Source: Cognaticolwellia aestuarii
GTDB taxonomy: Bacteria; Pseudomonadota; Gammaproteobacteria; Enterobacterales; Alteromonadaceae
Assembly (NCBI RefSeq): GCF_002000025.1
Contig: NZ_MUZV01000003.1
Location: 1 to 64,000 of the forward strand
Length of the DNA stretch: 64,000 bases
Direction of reading: 5' to 3'
Of this stretch, positions 36,565 through 46,425 are shown in pieces (position 1 is the stretch's first letter; each line of letters begins with the position of its first letter). The translations under genes were made by a program, and so were the position numbers. The notes beneath the pieces are model-generated. The model saw only the letters and a list, made by a program, of their open reading frames with translations. It made no database searches and had not been told where the DNA came from.

Positions 36565-38451
36565 ATGTATTCATATTCTCAATTACTTTTAAGAAACTTT
36601 CTTTTTGCCTTGGGCTTCAGTGCCTGTGTTGCTATTGCCGGTGTAGTATTATTGGCGCTACAAACATCGGGGGAGCAAAGTCAACACCAGCAAACCCTAC
36701 TATCACTTGAAAAAAATACTCAAGCGTTCAGTGCACAAGCACTTGTTAAACACTTAGCACACTTTAATGGTTACCATTTTCTCAATATTACCAATGAAGA
36801 AGGTGCTGTTATTGTTAATCAGCAGCGCAACTCTACGCTGTTAAGTAATGTAGTTTTAGCCCCTATCAGCGAAATCACGCTACCTAATTCATCGTTAACT
36901 ATACGTTATCAAGTCGATGTTACTGATAATCTACTTTTATTACGTAATATAATCTTATCTGTATTTGTGCTGAGTATTGTGTTCATTGTCATTGCAGCTT
37001 CATTTAGCATTGGTCGCTATCGTCGTTTGGCGGGAAAAATTAATCGGCAAATTAAACGTGACCTTGCAGTTGTTATCACCGGTGAAGAGAGCGATGATGA
37101 AATAGCGGATAACGAAATTGACTTGCCGGAAATTCAACAGCATTTATCGGAAATTAAGGCGCTCATTGCCACTAAAGTTAGTGCAACGGCTATATTGGAA
37201 AAAGATGCCTACATTGAACCCGTAACTAAGCTAGAAAACCGTAATCGTTTTATACAGTTTTTTGAGAATGTTGAACGTCGCTCTGACTTCGGTGTGCTGG
37301 CCATTACGCGTTGCTCCGAATTACAAACAATTAACCAACTGCATGGCTACAATGAAGGTGATAGCTATATTCGTCATGTTGCTGACATTATGAAACACGC
37401 TATCAGTCGCTATAACGGTGCACAAGTATTTCGCTTAAATAGCTCTGACTTTGCAACTCTCATTCCTAATATCACCTTAAAAGCAGCAGAAAGTTTCGCC
37501 ACCGATTTAACCGGCCGCTTCAACGACTACCAACAAGCGTCTGACTTAGACTCTGTTGGTTACACTGGCATGGTATATTTTGATAATGACAAACCTCTAG
37601 GTGAGCTTTTAGCCTTAGCTGATACCGGAATAAGTATTGCGCAAACACAGCAAGTTAATGCCTGGTTTGCACAAACAGACAGTAGCATCTTAGAAAGTAG
37701 TAGCGCCAGTTATGGCAACCAGAATTGGCGTCAAGAAATCGATAATGTCATCGAAAATCAGCGAATAAACTTACTTATTCAAACAATTAAACCTAGCAGC
37801 CCCAATAATCGTGTCTATGGTGAAATTTTAGCGCGCTTTATCAATAGTAATAATGACCCCTTACCTACCGCATCTTTTTTTGCCATGGCAGAAAAACTCG
37901 ATAAAATCGTTGCTGTTGATAAAATGATCATTGAGTCAGCTATCAAAGAAATTACTGAAAAGAACATGCTGGGTAGTTTCTTTGGTATAAATGTTAGTGC
38001 CCGTTCAATAAATGATGGTCACTTTTTAATTTGGCTAGAAAGGCGTTTACTGCGCGACACTAGCGTTGCAGCTAAATTAGTCTTTGAAATTACCGAGCAT
38101 GGTTTACAGCAAAATATTAAAGCCAGTAAAAACTTTATTGATATGATCCATCGCGTAGGTGCGCGCATTACTGTTGAGCGTTTTGGTGTTGGCCTTACCT
38201 CATTTAAATTTTTTAGAGATCTAAAGCCTGATTTTATTAAAATGGATAGTACCTATACCCGTGATATAAATGAAGATAAAAATAACCAATACTTTTTGCG
38301 TTTGATGGTCGATTTAGCGCATAGGTTAAGTATCAGTGTGCTAGCTGAAAGTGTTGAAAGCCAAGAAGAAAAATATACACTTGAAAAGCTATTTGTTGAT
38401 GGTTGCCAAGGGTTTTACATCGGTAAACCGAAAAATATTTCTTCAATATAA
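36565..38451 (+). CDS. CsrD-like membrane protein with degenerate GGDEF and EAL domains
   Basis: 628 residues. Two membrane spans (about 9-31 and 128-150) frame a periplasmic loop, followed by a cytoplasmic GGDEF-like domain (about 215-375) and an EAL domain (about 385-625). The GGDEF signature is RLNSSDF, so cyclase activity is not expected. In the EAL domain the signature is GEILARF, and the metal-binding DDFG is replaced by VERFGVG, although EITEH and FIKMD persist; phosphodiesterase activity is therefore doubtful. This pattern matches CsrD/MshH proteins, which act by binding (in E. coli, directing RNase E to the Csr small RNAs). The closest assignment is CsrD-like, not proven. Confidence 0.8.
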   Translation: MYSYSQLLLRNFLFALGFSACVAIAGVVLLALQTSGEQSQHQQTLLSLEKNTQAFSAQALVKHLAHFNGYHFLNITNEEGAVIVNQQRNSTLLSNVVLAPISEITLPNSSLTIRYQVDVTDNLLLLRNIILSVFVLSIVFIVIAASFSIGRYRRLAGKINRQIKRDLAVVITGEESDDEIADNEIDLPEIQQHLSEIKALIATKVSATAILEKDAYIEPVTKLENRNRFIQFFENVERRSDFGVLAITRCSELQTINQLHGYNEGDSYIRHVADIMKHAISRYNGAQVFRLNSSDFATLIPNITLKAAESFATDLTGRFNDYQQASDLDSVGYTGMVYFDNDKPLGELLALADTGISIAQTQQVNAWFAQTDSSILESSSASYGNQNWRQEIDNVIENQRINLLIQTIKPSSPNNRVYGEILARFINSNNDPLPTASFFAMAEKLDKIVAVDKMIIESAIKEITEKNMLGSFFGINVSARSINDGHFLIWLERRLLRDTSVAAKLVFEITEHGLQQNIKASKNFIDMIHRVGARITVERFGVGLTSFKFFRDLKPDFIKMDSTYTRDINEDKNNQYFLRLMVDLAHRLSISVLAESVESQEEKYTLEKLFVDGCQGFYIGKPKNISSI

Positions 38452-38715
38452 ATTGATGCTATCGAGAATTAAACCTGCAATTTATCTTTGCTCTTTTGCT
38501 TAATTGAGAAACCATAGCTGCACTTTGTTTATAGAATGCGATAAACGATATCAAATAAAGCAATGATTTAGCATAATAACTGTACCTTTAAGGACATTTT
38601 TTGATCGCAAATAAATATCTGCAGATAAAAATCAATAACCCTACGCTTCATATGTTGTTTATTACTAGATAAACACGGATAATAGTGCGAATTTTCACGG
38701 TAATATATTGATCAA

Positions 38716-39297
38716 ATGACTGATTATCTTCTGCTACTCGTTGGCACTGTATTAGTAAATAACTTTGTCTTGGTTAAGTTTCTTGGCTTATGCCCTTTTA
38801 TGGGGGTGTCATCTAAAACTGAAACTGCTATCGGCATGTCGTTCGCAACAACCTTTGTTATGACGCTAGCCTCTCTATTAAGCTACATCGTTAATAGCTA
38901 TATCTTAGCGCCATTAGGCTTAGAGTATTTAACCACCATGAGTTTTATTTTGGTGATCGCCGTTGTTGTTCAATTTACTGAAATGGTTGTCCATAAAACC
39001 AGTGCCAACCTCTACCGTACATTAGGTATATTTTTACCCTTGATCACCACTAACTGCGCGGTGTTGGGCGTCGCCTTGTTAAACCTTCAAGAACAACATA
39101 ACTTTTTCGAGTCTATTATTTATGGCTTTGGCGCTGCCGTTGGTTTTTCTTTAGTGTTGATTATGTTTTCTGCAATGCGTGAAAAATTAGCGAATGCTGA
39201 CGTGCCAACACCCTTTAAAGGCTCAGCAATTGCCATGATCACCGCGGGTTTAATGTCATTAGCCTTTATGGGCTTTACAGGGTTGGTTAAGTTTTAA
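38716..39297 (+). CDS. rsxA: Rsx/Rnf electron transport complex subunit A
   Basis: Membrane subunit of the ion-pumping Rnf/Rsx complex, which in E. coli also keeps SoxR reduced. It has 193 residues and six spans. [22 protein letters not shown] at the start and [17 protein letters not shown] in the middle are diagnostic. It is the first of six genes in the order A-B-C-D-G-E; its stop overlaps the rsxB start by one base (TAATG). Confidence 0.96.
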   Translation: MTDYLLLLVGTVLVNNFVLVKFLGLCPFMGVSSKTETAIGMSFATTFVMTLASLLSYIVNSYILAPLGLEYLTTMSFILVIAVVVQFTEMVVHKTSANLYRTLGIFLPLITTNCAVLGVALLNLQEQHNFFESIIYGFGAAVGFSLVLIMFSAMREKLANADVPTPFKGSAIAMITAGLMSLAFMGFTGLVKF

Positions 39298-39851
39298 TGA
39301 GTACTCTTATTGCAATATTAGTCCTTGGTGCCATGGCAGCATTATTTGGCGCTTTATTAGGTTTCGCTTCTGTACGATTTAAAGTTGAGGGAGACCCACT
39401 TGCTGAGCAGTTAGATGCTTTACTACCACAAACACAATGTGGTCAATGTGGTTATCCAGGTTGTAAACCTTATGCCGAAGCAGTAGCTAATGGTGAAGCC
39501 ATCAATAAATGTGCACCCGGTGGTGAAGACACCATTAAAAAAATTGCAGATTTAATGGGAGTCGAAGTTCAACCATTAGATGGCAATCACGAAACAGATA
39601 ATTCTCCAAAGGTTGCTTTTATCATCGAAGAGGACTGCATTGGTTGCACTAAGTGTATTCAAGCCTGCCCTGTCGATGCCATCATAGGCACGACAAAACA
39701 AATGCACACTATTATTGCTGACGAATGTACAGGTTGTGATTTATGTGTCGCACCTTGCCCGGTAGATTGTATAGAGATGATCCCCGTAGCAACAACAACA
39801 CAAAATTGGCAATGGGATTTAAATAGTATTCCTGTCGTACAAATAGATTAG
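39297..39851 (+). CDS. rsxB: Rsx/Rnf complex iron-sulfur subunit B
   Basis: Ferredoxin-like subunit. It has 184 residues, with one N-terminal span, a [13 protein letters not shown] cluster motif near residue 50, and two [4Fe-4S] motifs ([15 protein letters not shown] and [15 protein letters not shown]) at about 110-160. It takes electrons from the NADH-side subunit RsxC. Confidence 0.96.
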   Translation: MSTLIAILVLGAMAALFGALLGFASVRFKVEGDPLAEQLDALLPQTQCGQCGYPGCKPYAEAVANGEAINKCAPGGEDTIKKIADLMGVEVQPLDGNHETDNSPKVAFIIEEDCIGCTKCIQACPVDAIIGTTKQMHTIIADECTGCDLCVAPCPVDCIEMIPVATTTQNWQWDLNSIPVVQID

Positions 39852-39862
39852 ATGAGGTTTGG

Positions 39863-42505
39863 GTGGAATCGGTAATTGAGCGTATAAAAAAAGGTAGTTT
39901 TTCACAGTTTCATGGCGGTATTCACCCGCCAGAGCAGAAATTCTTAACCTGCACCAAACCTATTGCAAGTGCACAAATTCCTGAGCAATTAATTATCCCT
40001 ATTCGCCAACATATCGGCCAAGCGGGTAATTTAATTGTTAACGTTGGTGATAGAGTCCTAAAAGGACAAAGAATGAGTAGCTGCGACAGTCCAATGTCAT
40101 TGCCTATTCATGCCCCCACAAGTGGCACAATCACAGCAATTCAGTCTATGGCGATACCTCACCCGTCAGGTCTGAGTGAGAGTTGTGTCATTTTAACACC
40201 TGATGGTGAAGACACTTGGCAAGAGCGCCATATCTGTCCTGACTTTACATTACTGGGCAAAGCGCAAATTTTAGAGAAAATTGCTAATGCCGGTATTGCT
40301 GGTATGGGCGGCGCAGGTTTTCCGACACAAGTAAAAGTTTCAACCTTAGCAAAAATAGACTATTTGATAATCAATGCGGTTGAATGCGAACCTTATATCA
40401 CAGCTGATGACTTATTGATCCAAGAGCATAGCCCGACGATTTTAGATGGCATTAAAATTTTAGATCATCTACTCGCACCGAAAAACATTCTCATCGGGAT
40501 AGAAGACAATAAACCGACAGCGATTGAAGTATTAAAAAAAGTTACTTCCGATATTGATCATATTCATGTCTGTGTAATCCCGACAAAGTACCCTAGCGGC
40601 GGCGAAAAACAACTGATTAAGATATTAACTGGGCAAGAAGTTCCCAGTGGCGTATTGCCTAGCTCATTAGGTATGGTCATGCAAAATATTGCCACGTGCT
40701 TTGCGATAGCTGACGCGGTAATTAACGACACACCATTGATCAAACGTGTAGTTACGGTTAGTGGTCAAGCCTTAGATAAACCACAAAACACTTGGGCGCT
40801 TATTGGCACGCCGGTTGGATTTTTAACCCAACAGTGCGGCTATAGTAATAGCCAAGATAAGCATTTGATTATGGGCGGCCCCATGATGGGCTTTAGCTTA
40901 GCGAACGATCAAATTCCAGTAATAAAAACCACCAACTGTATTTTAGCGCCTAGCGAAATTGAAATTGCCTCGCCTTTCTCTTCAACAAGCAGTAAAGAGG
41001 TAGAGTGCATTCGTTGTGGGCAATGCGCAGATGTGTGCCCAGCGCAACTATTACCTCAAGAATTACAATGGAGCGCGAAAGCAAAAGATCAATCACAACT
41101 TGAAAAACTAAACTTGTTTGATTGTATTGAATGTGGAGCTTGTGCTTACGTCTGTCCCAGCCAAATTCCTTTAGTGCACTATTATCGTGTAGCAAAAGCC
41201 GAAATTCGCCAACAGAAGCTACTCGATATTAAAGCTGAAAAAGCGAAAGTTAGATTTGAAGCACGCAAATTACGTCTTGAACGTGAAAAAATTGCTCGTG
41301 CAGAAAAACATAGAATTGCAGCTGAAGCACGTAAAGCGAGAATGAATGCGGGAACTGAGGCGGCAAAATCAGAGAAATCTGCTGTTGCTGCTGCCCTTGC
41401 TCGAGTAAAGGCTAAAAAAGCACAAAGCAACAATAGCGAAAATAGCCCTGAAATCATTAATAGCGCAGCGGTACAAATTGACGACAATAAAAGCCAAGTA
41501 GCTAATGCAATCGCCAGAGCTAAAGCGAAGAAATTAGCACAAAAAAGCCAAGCGACTGACAACGTAATAAATGAAAACCCGGATAATCAATTTAAAGCAT
41601 CTGACAGCGCAACGCCGGCAACAACAGAAGCTGCGCCTGTAGTCAATGATAAAAAAGCTAAAGTAGCCGCGGCAATTGCCAAGGCGAAAGCAAAAAAATT
41701 GGCAGAAAAAAATCAACAAGCGTCAGCAACTGAAGCGGCCGTTAACACCACTGAAACAGCCGCTAAAATAGTAACTGACACTGTTGCTGAAGCAGAAGCC
41801 AATGAAAAGCTTGCAACGGCAGATGCACCAGTCAACGACAAAAAAGCCCGCATTGCTGCTGCCGTTGCAAAAGCGAAAGCAAAGAAATTAGCAGAAAAAA
41901 ATCAGCAAGCGCCAGCAACTGAAGCGGCCGTTAACACCACAGAAACAGCCGCTGAAATAGTAACTGAAACTGTTGCTGAAGCAGAAGCAGAAGCCAATGA
42001 AAATATTGCAATTGCAGATGCACCAGTAAATGACAAAAAAGCCCGCATTGCTGCTGCCGTTGCAAAAGCGAAAGCAAAGAAGTTAGCAGAAAAAAATCAG
42101 CAAGCGCCAGCAACTGAAACAGCCGTTAACACCACTGAAACAGCCGCTGAAATAGTAACTGAAACTGTCGCAGAAGCAGAAGCCAATGAAAATATTGCAA
42201 CGGCAGATGCACCAGTCAACGACAAAAAAGCCCGTATTGCTGCTGCCGTTGCAAAAGCGAAAGCAAAGAAGTTAGCAGAAAAAAATCAGCAAGCGCCAGC
42301 AACTGAAGCGGCCGTTAACACCACAGAAACAGCCGCTGAAATAGTAACTGAAACTGTTGCTGAAGCAGAAGCAGAAGCCAATGAAAATATTCCAATTGCA
42401 GATGCACCAGTAAATGACAAAAAAGCCCGCATTGCTGCTGCCGTTGCAAAAGCGAAAGCAAAAAAACTGGCTGCTTCAGCCAATAAATCACAACTTTCAG
42501 AGTAA
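39863..42505 (+). CDS. rsxC: Rsx/Rnf complex subunit C with long repeat-bearing C-terminal tail
   Basis: NADH-oxidising, FMN- and Fe-S-containing peripheral subunit. It has 880 residues from a GTG start. The N-terminal core (about 1-450) has AGMGGAGFPTQVK near 150 and two [4Fe-4S] motifs near 382 and 422 (CIRCGQCADVCP, CIECGACAYVCP). After that comes a charged Ala/Lys/Glu tail with four tandem units of 63-65 residues (from residue 591) and a partial fifth. Gammaproteobacterial RsxC proteins often have such Ala/Lys-rich tails of variable length, whose role is unclear. Confidence 0.95.
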   Translation: MESVIERIKKGSFSQFHGGIHPPEQKFLTCTKPIASAQIPEQLIIPIRQHIGQAGNLIVNVGDRVLKGQRMSSCDSPMSLPIHAPTSGTITAIQSMAIPHPSGLSESCVILTPDGEDTWQERHICPDFTLLGKAQILEKIANAGIAGMGGAGFPTQVKVSTLAKIDYLIINAVECEPYITADDLLIQEHSPTILDGIKILDHLLAPKNILIGIEDNKPTAIEVLKKVTSDIDHIHVCVIPTKYPSGGEKQLIKILTGQEVPSGVLPSSLGMVMQNIATCFAIADAVINDTPLIKRVVTVSGQALDKPQNTWALIGTPVGFLTQQCGYSNSQDKHLIMGGPMMGFSLANDQIPVIKTTNCILAPSEIEIASPFSSTSSKEVECIRCGQCADVCPAQLLPQELQWSAKAKDQSQLEKLNLFDCIECGACAYVCPSQIPLVHYYRVAKAEIRQQKLLDIKAEKAKVRFEARKLRLEREKIARAEKHRIAAEARKARMNAGTEAAKSEKSAVAAALARVKAKKAQSNNSENSPEIINSAAVQIDDNKSQVANAIARAKAKKLAQKSQATDNVINENPDNQFKASDSATPATTEAAPVVNDKKAKVAAAIAKAKAKKLAEKNQQASATEAAVNTTETAAKIVTDTVAEAEANEKLATADAPVNDKKARIAAAVAKAKAKKLAEKNQQAPATEAAVNTTETAAEIVTETVAEAEAEANENIAIADAPVNDKKARIAAAVAKAKAKKLAEKNQQAPATETAVNTTETAAEIVTETVAEAEANENIATADAPVNDKKARIAAAVAKAKAKKLAEKNQQAPATEAAVNTTETAAEIVTETVAEAEAEANENIPIADAPVNDKKARIAAAVAKAKAKKLAASANKSQLSE
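41633..42475 (+). repeat. tandem in-frame repeat array in rsxC (four units of about 192 bp plus a partial fifth)
   Basis: Units begin at 41633, 41825, 42020, 42209 and 42404, each with the codons for APV(V)NDKKARIAAAVAKAK. Lengths are 192, 195, 189 and 195 bp, and units 2-4 are nearly identical at DNA level, differing mainly by an extra AEA codon block. All indels are multiples of three, so the frame is kept. Copy number is likely to vary by slippage or recombination. Confidence 0.92.
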
Positions 42506-42514
42506 TTGAACGCC

Positions 42515-43579
42515 ATGGCATTTTGGATAGCAAGTTCCCCACACAATCATCAACAAAGCGAAACATCAGCCTTAATGAGAATGGTGATTTATGCCACAAT
42601 TCCCGGCATTTTTGCCCAGTGGTATTTCTTCGGCTGGGGGAATTTAATTCATATTTCGTTAGCCATCATCACAGCACTCGTTGCAGAATTCACGGTGTTA
42701 TCGTTACGAAATAAAAAAATAACCGCACAGTTATTTGACGGAAGTGCCATATTAACTGCGGTACTACTCGGTATTAGCTTACCGGCTTTAGCACCTTGGT
42801 GGATCACCATTATTGGCAGTTTATTTGCAATTATTGTTGTTAAACAACTGTACGGGGGCTTAGGTCATAATCCTTTTAACCCAGCAATGGCGGCTTATGT
42901 CATGCTGCTAATTTCATTTCCAGTGCAAATGACCTTATGGCAACCACCATTGTCTCTATTAGCAATGGATATCCAGTTAAGTGATACTTTTTCTGTGATT
43001 TTTACCGGCTATACACCACAAGGTTATTCTGTTGAACAAATTCGCACCCATATTGACGGCTTTACCATGGCTACACCTCTGGACACGGTAAAAACCAATC
43101 TAACTCAAGGCCTAACCGTAGTTGAGAGTATGCAAGCACCGACCATAGGTAAGCATTTTGGGCTAGGTTGGGAATGGATAAATGCCGGATTTTTACTCGG
43201 TGGCTTATTTTTGTTGAGTAAAAAAGCTATTCACTGGACAACACCATTAAGCTTTTTATCAAGCCTTTTTGTGTGTAGTTTTATTGCCTTTATTATCAGC
43301 CCTGACAGTAGTGCTTCAACTATGTTTCACTGGTTTACGGGTGCCACTATGCTAGGAGCATTTTTCATCCTTACTGATCCAGTTTCAGGGGCGACGAGTG
43401 TTAAAGGTCGTCTTGTCTTTGGCGCATTGGCTGGCTTATTAGTTTACCTGATCAGAAAATTTGGTGGTTATCCCGATGCAGTCGCTTTTGCCGTTTTATT
43501 ATGTAATATGGCAGCACCGCTTATTGACCAATATACGCGTCCTAGAACCTATGGCCACAATTTAGGGGCAAAAAAATAA
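42515..43579 (+). CDS. rsxD: Rsx/Rnf complex subunit D
   Basis: Membrane subunit carrying covalent FMN. It has 354 residues from the ATG at 42515 (MAFWIASSPHNHQQSE), preferred over a TTG three codons upstream because it matches RsxD starts. Multiple spans; GGLGHNPFNPAMAAYVML near residue 115, the ATPL flavinylation-type site near 190, and FFILTDPVSGATS near 290. Its stop overlaps the rsxG start by one base. Confidence 0.95.
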   Translation: MAFWIASSPHNHQQSETSALMRMVIYATIPGIFAQWYFFGWGNLIHISLAIITALVAEFTVLSLRNKKITAQLFDGSAILTAVLLGISLPALAPWWITIIGSLFAIIVVKQLYGGLGHNPFNPAMAAYVMLLISFPVQMTLWQPPLSLLAMDIQLSDTFSVIFTGYTPQGYSVEQIRTHIDGFTMATPLDTVKTNLTQGLTVVESMQAPTIGKHFGLGWEWINAGFLLGGLFLLSKKAIHWTTPLSFLSSLFVCSFIAFIISPDSSASTMFHWFTGATMLGAFFILTDPVSGATSVKGRLVFGALAGLLVYLIRKFGGYPDAVAFAVLLCNMAAPLIDQYTRPRTYGHNLGAKK

Positions 43580-44217
43580 TGTCGACTTTACTCCCCGCTA
43601 TCAGTAAAAATGCAAAAATACTCGCCCTATTTGCTATTGTTTGTACATTATCTGTTGGTTTGGTGCATGTACTAACCAAAGAGCGAATTAGCATGCAGGC
43701 GCAACAACAATTGATAAAACAATTAAATGAAATTATTCCGAAAAGTAGTCACGATAATGAAATGTTTCGTGACTGTATTGCAGCCCCTATTGATAACAAT
43801 ACTGATTTACTCGTTGATGTTATCTACCGTGCTCGACTTAACGGTGTATCAACTGCCGCAGCCATTAAAGCCATTGCACCTAATGGCTATAGCGGAAATA
43901 TTGAATTATTAATCGCGATCAATGTTGATGGCAGTATCAGCGGCGTTAGAGCCCTTGAGCACAAAGAAACTCCGGGCTTGGGTGATAAAATAGAATTAAG
44001 AAAAAGTTCTTGGATTGAAAAATTTTCGGGTAAAGGTGTTCTCGATGATAATGATACACGCTGGGGCGTTATGAAAGATGGCGGCATGTTTGACCAATTT
44101 ACAGGTGCGACTATTACGCCTAGAGCAGTTGTTAAAACAGTGAAAAAAACCATCGACTACTTTAAAGCAAATCAAGCGGTTATTTTTTCAAATACCAGTA
44201 ATTGTGAGAACAAATAA
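43579..44217 (+). CDS. rsxG: Rsx/Rnf complex subunit G
   Basis: Periplasmic FMN-binding subunit with one N-terminal membrane anchor (about 12-32). It has 212 residues. The covalent flavin site lies in [17 protein letters not shown] near residue 176, and [14 protein letters not shown] near 135 is characteristic. It overlaps rsxD and rsxE by one base each (TAATG). Confidence 0.95.
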   Translation: MSTLLPAISKNAKILALFAIVCTLSVGLVHVLTKERISMQAQQQLIKQLNEIIPKSSHDNEMFRDCIAAPIDNNTDLLVDVIYRARLNGVSTAAAIKAIAPNGYSGNIELLIAINVDGSISGVRALEHKETPGLGDKIELRKSSWIEKFSGKGVLDDNDTRWGVMKDGGMFDQFTGATITPRAVVKTVKKTIDYFKANQAVIFSNTSNCENK

Positions 44218-44921
44218 TGAAAATTAATCCTGAATATAAAGAGCTAGCCTGGCAAGGCTTATGGAAAAATAATCCAGGCTTAGTACAATTACTCGGCCTT
44301 TGCCCTTTACTAGCGGTAACCTCAACCGTGGTTAATGCTCTAGGGTTAGGTATTGCAACCATGTTTGTTTTAATTTGTTCAAATGCCACTGTATCGGCCA
44401 TTAGACATTGGGTACCAAAAGAAATTCGTATTCCCATCTTTGTCTTGATCATCGCCGCTTTTGTTACTTGTGTTCAATTACTCATGAACGCTTACACTTA
44501 CGGCTTATATCAGTCTTTAGGGATTTTTCTGCCATTAATAGTGACTAACTGTGCCATTATTGGTCGCGCCGAAGCTTACGCCTCTAAAAACCCTATTAAG
44601 CAAGCTAGCTTTGACGGTTTAATGATGGGATTAGGGTTTTTAGCCGTATTAGTGATATTAGGTGCTATTCGTGAAATTCTTGGCCAAGGCACCTTATTTG
44701 ATGGTGCAAATTTACTGTTAGGTGCATGGGCAACTGACTTAAAAATACAAGTATATCAGCTTGATAGCCAGTTCTTATTGGCTATATTACCACCAGGTGC
44801 TTTTATTGCGATGGGTTTTTTAATCGCCGGAAAAAATGCGATTGATCATAAAATAGCGCAAGCAAAACCGAAAAAATTAGAACAAGCCATTGAGCGCGTA
44901 CGTGTTAATTTTGAAAGCTAA
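44217..44921 (+). CDS. rsxE: Rsx/Rnf complex subunit E
   Basis: Six-span membrane subunit related to RsxA. It has 234 residues. [20 protein letters not shown] at the N-terminus and [21 protein letters not shown] in the middle match the family. It closes the rsx operon; nth follows after 72 bases. Confidence 0.95.
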   Translation: MKINPEYKELAWQGLWKNNPGLVQLLGLCPLLAVTSTVVNALGLGIATMFVLICSNATVSAIRHWVPKEIRIPIFVLIIAAFVTCVQLLMNAYTYGLYQSLGIFLPLIVTNCAIIGRAEAYASKNPIKQASFDGLMMGLGFLAVLVILGAIREILGQGTLFDGANLLLGAWATDLKIQVYQLDSQFLLAILPPGAFIAMGFLIAGKNAIDHKIAQAKPKKLEQAIERVRVNFES

Positions 44922-44993
44922 ATAAACATAAACCAACGATAGCAAACACAGCGCTACAACGTTTTACCATAACAATAGTGATATATAAGCCTG

Positions 44994-45626
44994 ATGAATA
45001 AAGCAAAACGACTAGAAATATTAACCCGCTTAAGAGATGACAACCCAACGCCAACCACTGAGCTAAATTTTTCCAGCCCGTTTGAATTGTTAATAGCGGT
45101 ATTGCTATCCGCTCAGGCTACCGATGTAAGTGTTAATAAAGCAACCGATAAACTCTACCCTGTTGCCAATACCCCGCAAGCAATACTTGATCTCGGTCTT
45201 GATGGCTTAAAATCGTATATCAAAACCATAGGGTTATTTAACACCAAAGCCGCTAACACCCTGAAAACTTGCCAGATGTTAATTGACTTGCATGGTGGTG
45301 AAGTGCCCGAAAACAGAGCTGCACTTGAAGCATTACCGGGCGTAGGAAGAAAAACAGCTAACGTTGTGCTCAATACTGCTTTTGGCTGGCCGACCATAGC
45401 CGTAGACACGCATATATACCGCGTCTCAAACCGCACTAAATTGGCTATGGGTAAAAATGTTGACCAAGTAGAAGATAAGCTCTTAAAAGTTGTACCTGCC
45501 GAGTTTAAAGTCGATGTTCATCACTGGTTAATTTTGCACGGTCGCTATACCTGTGTGGCGCGCAAACCAAAATGTGGTTCGTGTATCATTGAAGATTTGT
45601 GTGAGTTTAAAGATAAGACTGATTAG
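44994..45626 (+). CDS. nth: endonuclease III
   Basis: DNA glycosylase/AP lyase for oxidised pyrimidines. It has 210 residues. The helix-hairpin-helix LPGVGRKTANVVL holds the catalytic Lys; the catalytic Asp is in AVDTHIYRV; the [4Fe-4S] cluster ligands are Cys187, 194, 197 and 203, the E. coli spacing. It sits after rsxE, the conserved order. Its 3' half is duplicated in decayed form further right (about 47360-47467 and 49894-50023), and a cassette-bearing segment begins directly after its stop. Confidence 0.96.
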   Translation: MNKAKRLEILTRLRDDNPTPTTELNFSSPFELLIAVLLSAQATDVSVNKATDKLYPVANTPQAILDLGLDGLKSYIKTIGLFNTKAANTLKTCQMLIDLHGGEVPENRAALEALPGVGRKTANVVLNTAFGWPTIAVDTHIYRVSNRTKLAMGKNVDQVEDKLLKVVPAEFKVDVHHWLILHGRYTCVARKPKCGSCIIEDLCEFKDKTD

Positions 45627-46107
45627 CCTTTTGTCTGCACAGAGCCTAAATCGGTCACAAATAGTTTCTAATATTCACCTCAATTAAGTCAGCTAGGATA
45701 CGAAACCGGACACTAATGAATTCAAGAGTAAAGTCTCCTCCGTGCGCTCAGAAGACATTAGCCTCGATATTTTGTCATATATTTTCTAATGGATAACTGG
45801 CTATATATATTGGCACGTAATGTAAAGTTACTATAGTGGCTCGTTTATACCAAAAAAATTGGTTAATAATTGTTTTTATTATCTTTATTTTTTATTGGTT
45901 GGGTGCATAACGTGCCATTTGTTGGCTCATATATCTCAAGACCCGGTATGTAAATTCATAGATGAAGTTGAATGCAGTCAAACTTACTGGTAAGTTACTA
46001 AAAATATTATAAATTATTTATACGTGACCGAATTAATCAGAAATTGTCGACGGTTTAATTCGAAATGCGCACTAATAAGCTGTTATGTGTACAAGGAGGA
46101 TTGAGCA
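45627..46107. other. gene-free left part of the cassette-bearing segment after nth
   Basis: 481 bases without a defensible gene, A/T-rich. It contains a distant inverted pair GGCACGT (near 45811) and ACGTGCC (near 45909), and CGAATTAA/TTAATTCG near 46027-46061. At 46074-46090 AATAAGCTGTTATGTGTACAAGG has the form of the 3' end of an attC site (GTTATGTG) joined to a cassette start, so the first cassette probably enters here. A ribosome-binding sequence AAGGAGG (46093-46099) follows. Confidence 0.5.
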
Positions 46108-46317
46108 TTGGAAAACATACCTGAATATCCAATAAGCATTGATTATGCTGACGACACTGAAAGTGTTGTGCTAGCTAATGATATGGAGGTTATGACCCAC
46201 CTCGAATGGTTTGATTCTGAGGATTCCGAATATTGCGCACAAGTAACAGACGCAAAAAATAAAGCTGTTTGTCTTAAGGTCGAGGCACTAGAAATTATAG
46301 TGCTAAAGTACACATAA
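46108..46317 (+). CDS. integron cassette-type small acidic protein, unknown function
   Basis: 69 residues from a TTG start with an excellent AAGGAGG 8 bases upstream. It is very acidic, starting MENIPEYPISIDYADDTESV, with no signal peptide or membrane segment. No family recognised. Its stop (46315-46317) lies inside the start of an attC site, the usual arrangement in an integron gene cassette. Confidence 0.65.
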   Translation: MENIPEYPISIDYADDTESVVLANDMEVMTHLEWFDSEDSEYCAQVTDAKNKAVCLKVEALEIIVLKYT

Positions 46318-46412
46318 CAAGCTGTTAAACAAGGACAAAATACAGTTGGCTTTTGCTCCTTCGTCGCTTATTCTAGCCAACTATATTATTGCCTGTTAAC
46401 AGGGCGTTAGCA
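46314..46412 (+). other. integron attC recombination site (cassette 1)
   Basis: About 99 bases with all parts of an attC: 5' end ATAACAAGCTGTTAAACAAGG, an inner arm pair GTTGGCT (46346-46352) / AGCCAAC (46375-46381) around a loop, then GCCTGTTAACAGGGCGTTAGC ending in the GTTAGC(A) crossover-type core at 46406-46412. The outer parts CTGTTAA / TTAACAG also pair. It lies between two short genes. Confidence 0.85.
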
Positions 46413-46425
46413 GTACAAGGAAGTT

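Noticed and set aside
41633-42475. Considered whether the regular repeats could be a CRISPR array
   Set aside because: Units are about 190 bp, in frame, with no short repeat-spacer alternation and no cas genes; they encode protein repeats.
41931-42599. Several minus-strand frames rich in Leu/Gln across the rsxC repeats
   Set aside because: They repeat with the tandem units and are the antisense of the Ala/Lys-rich tail, not independent genes.
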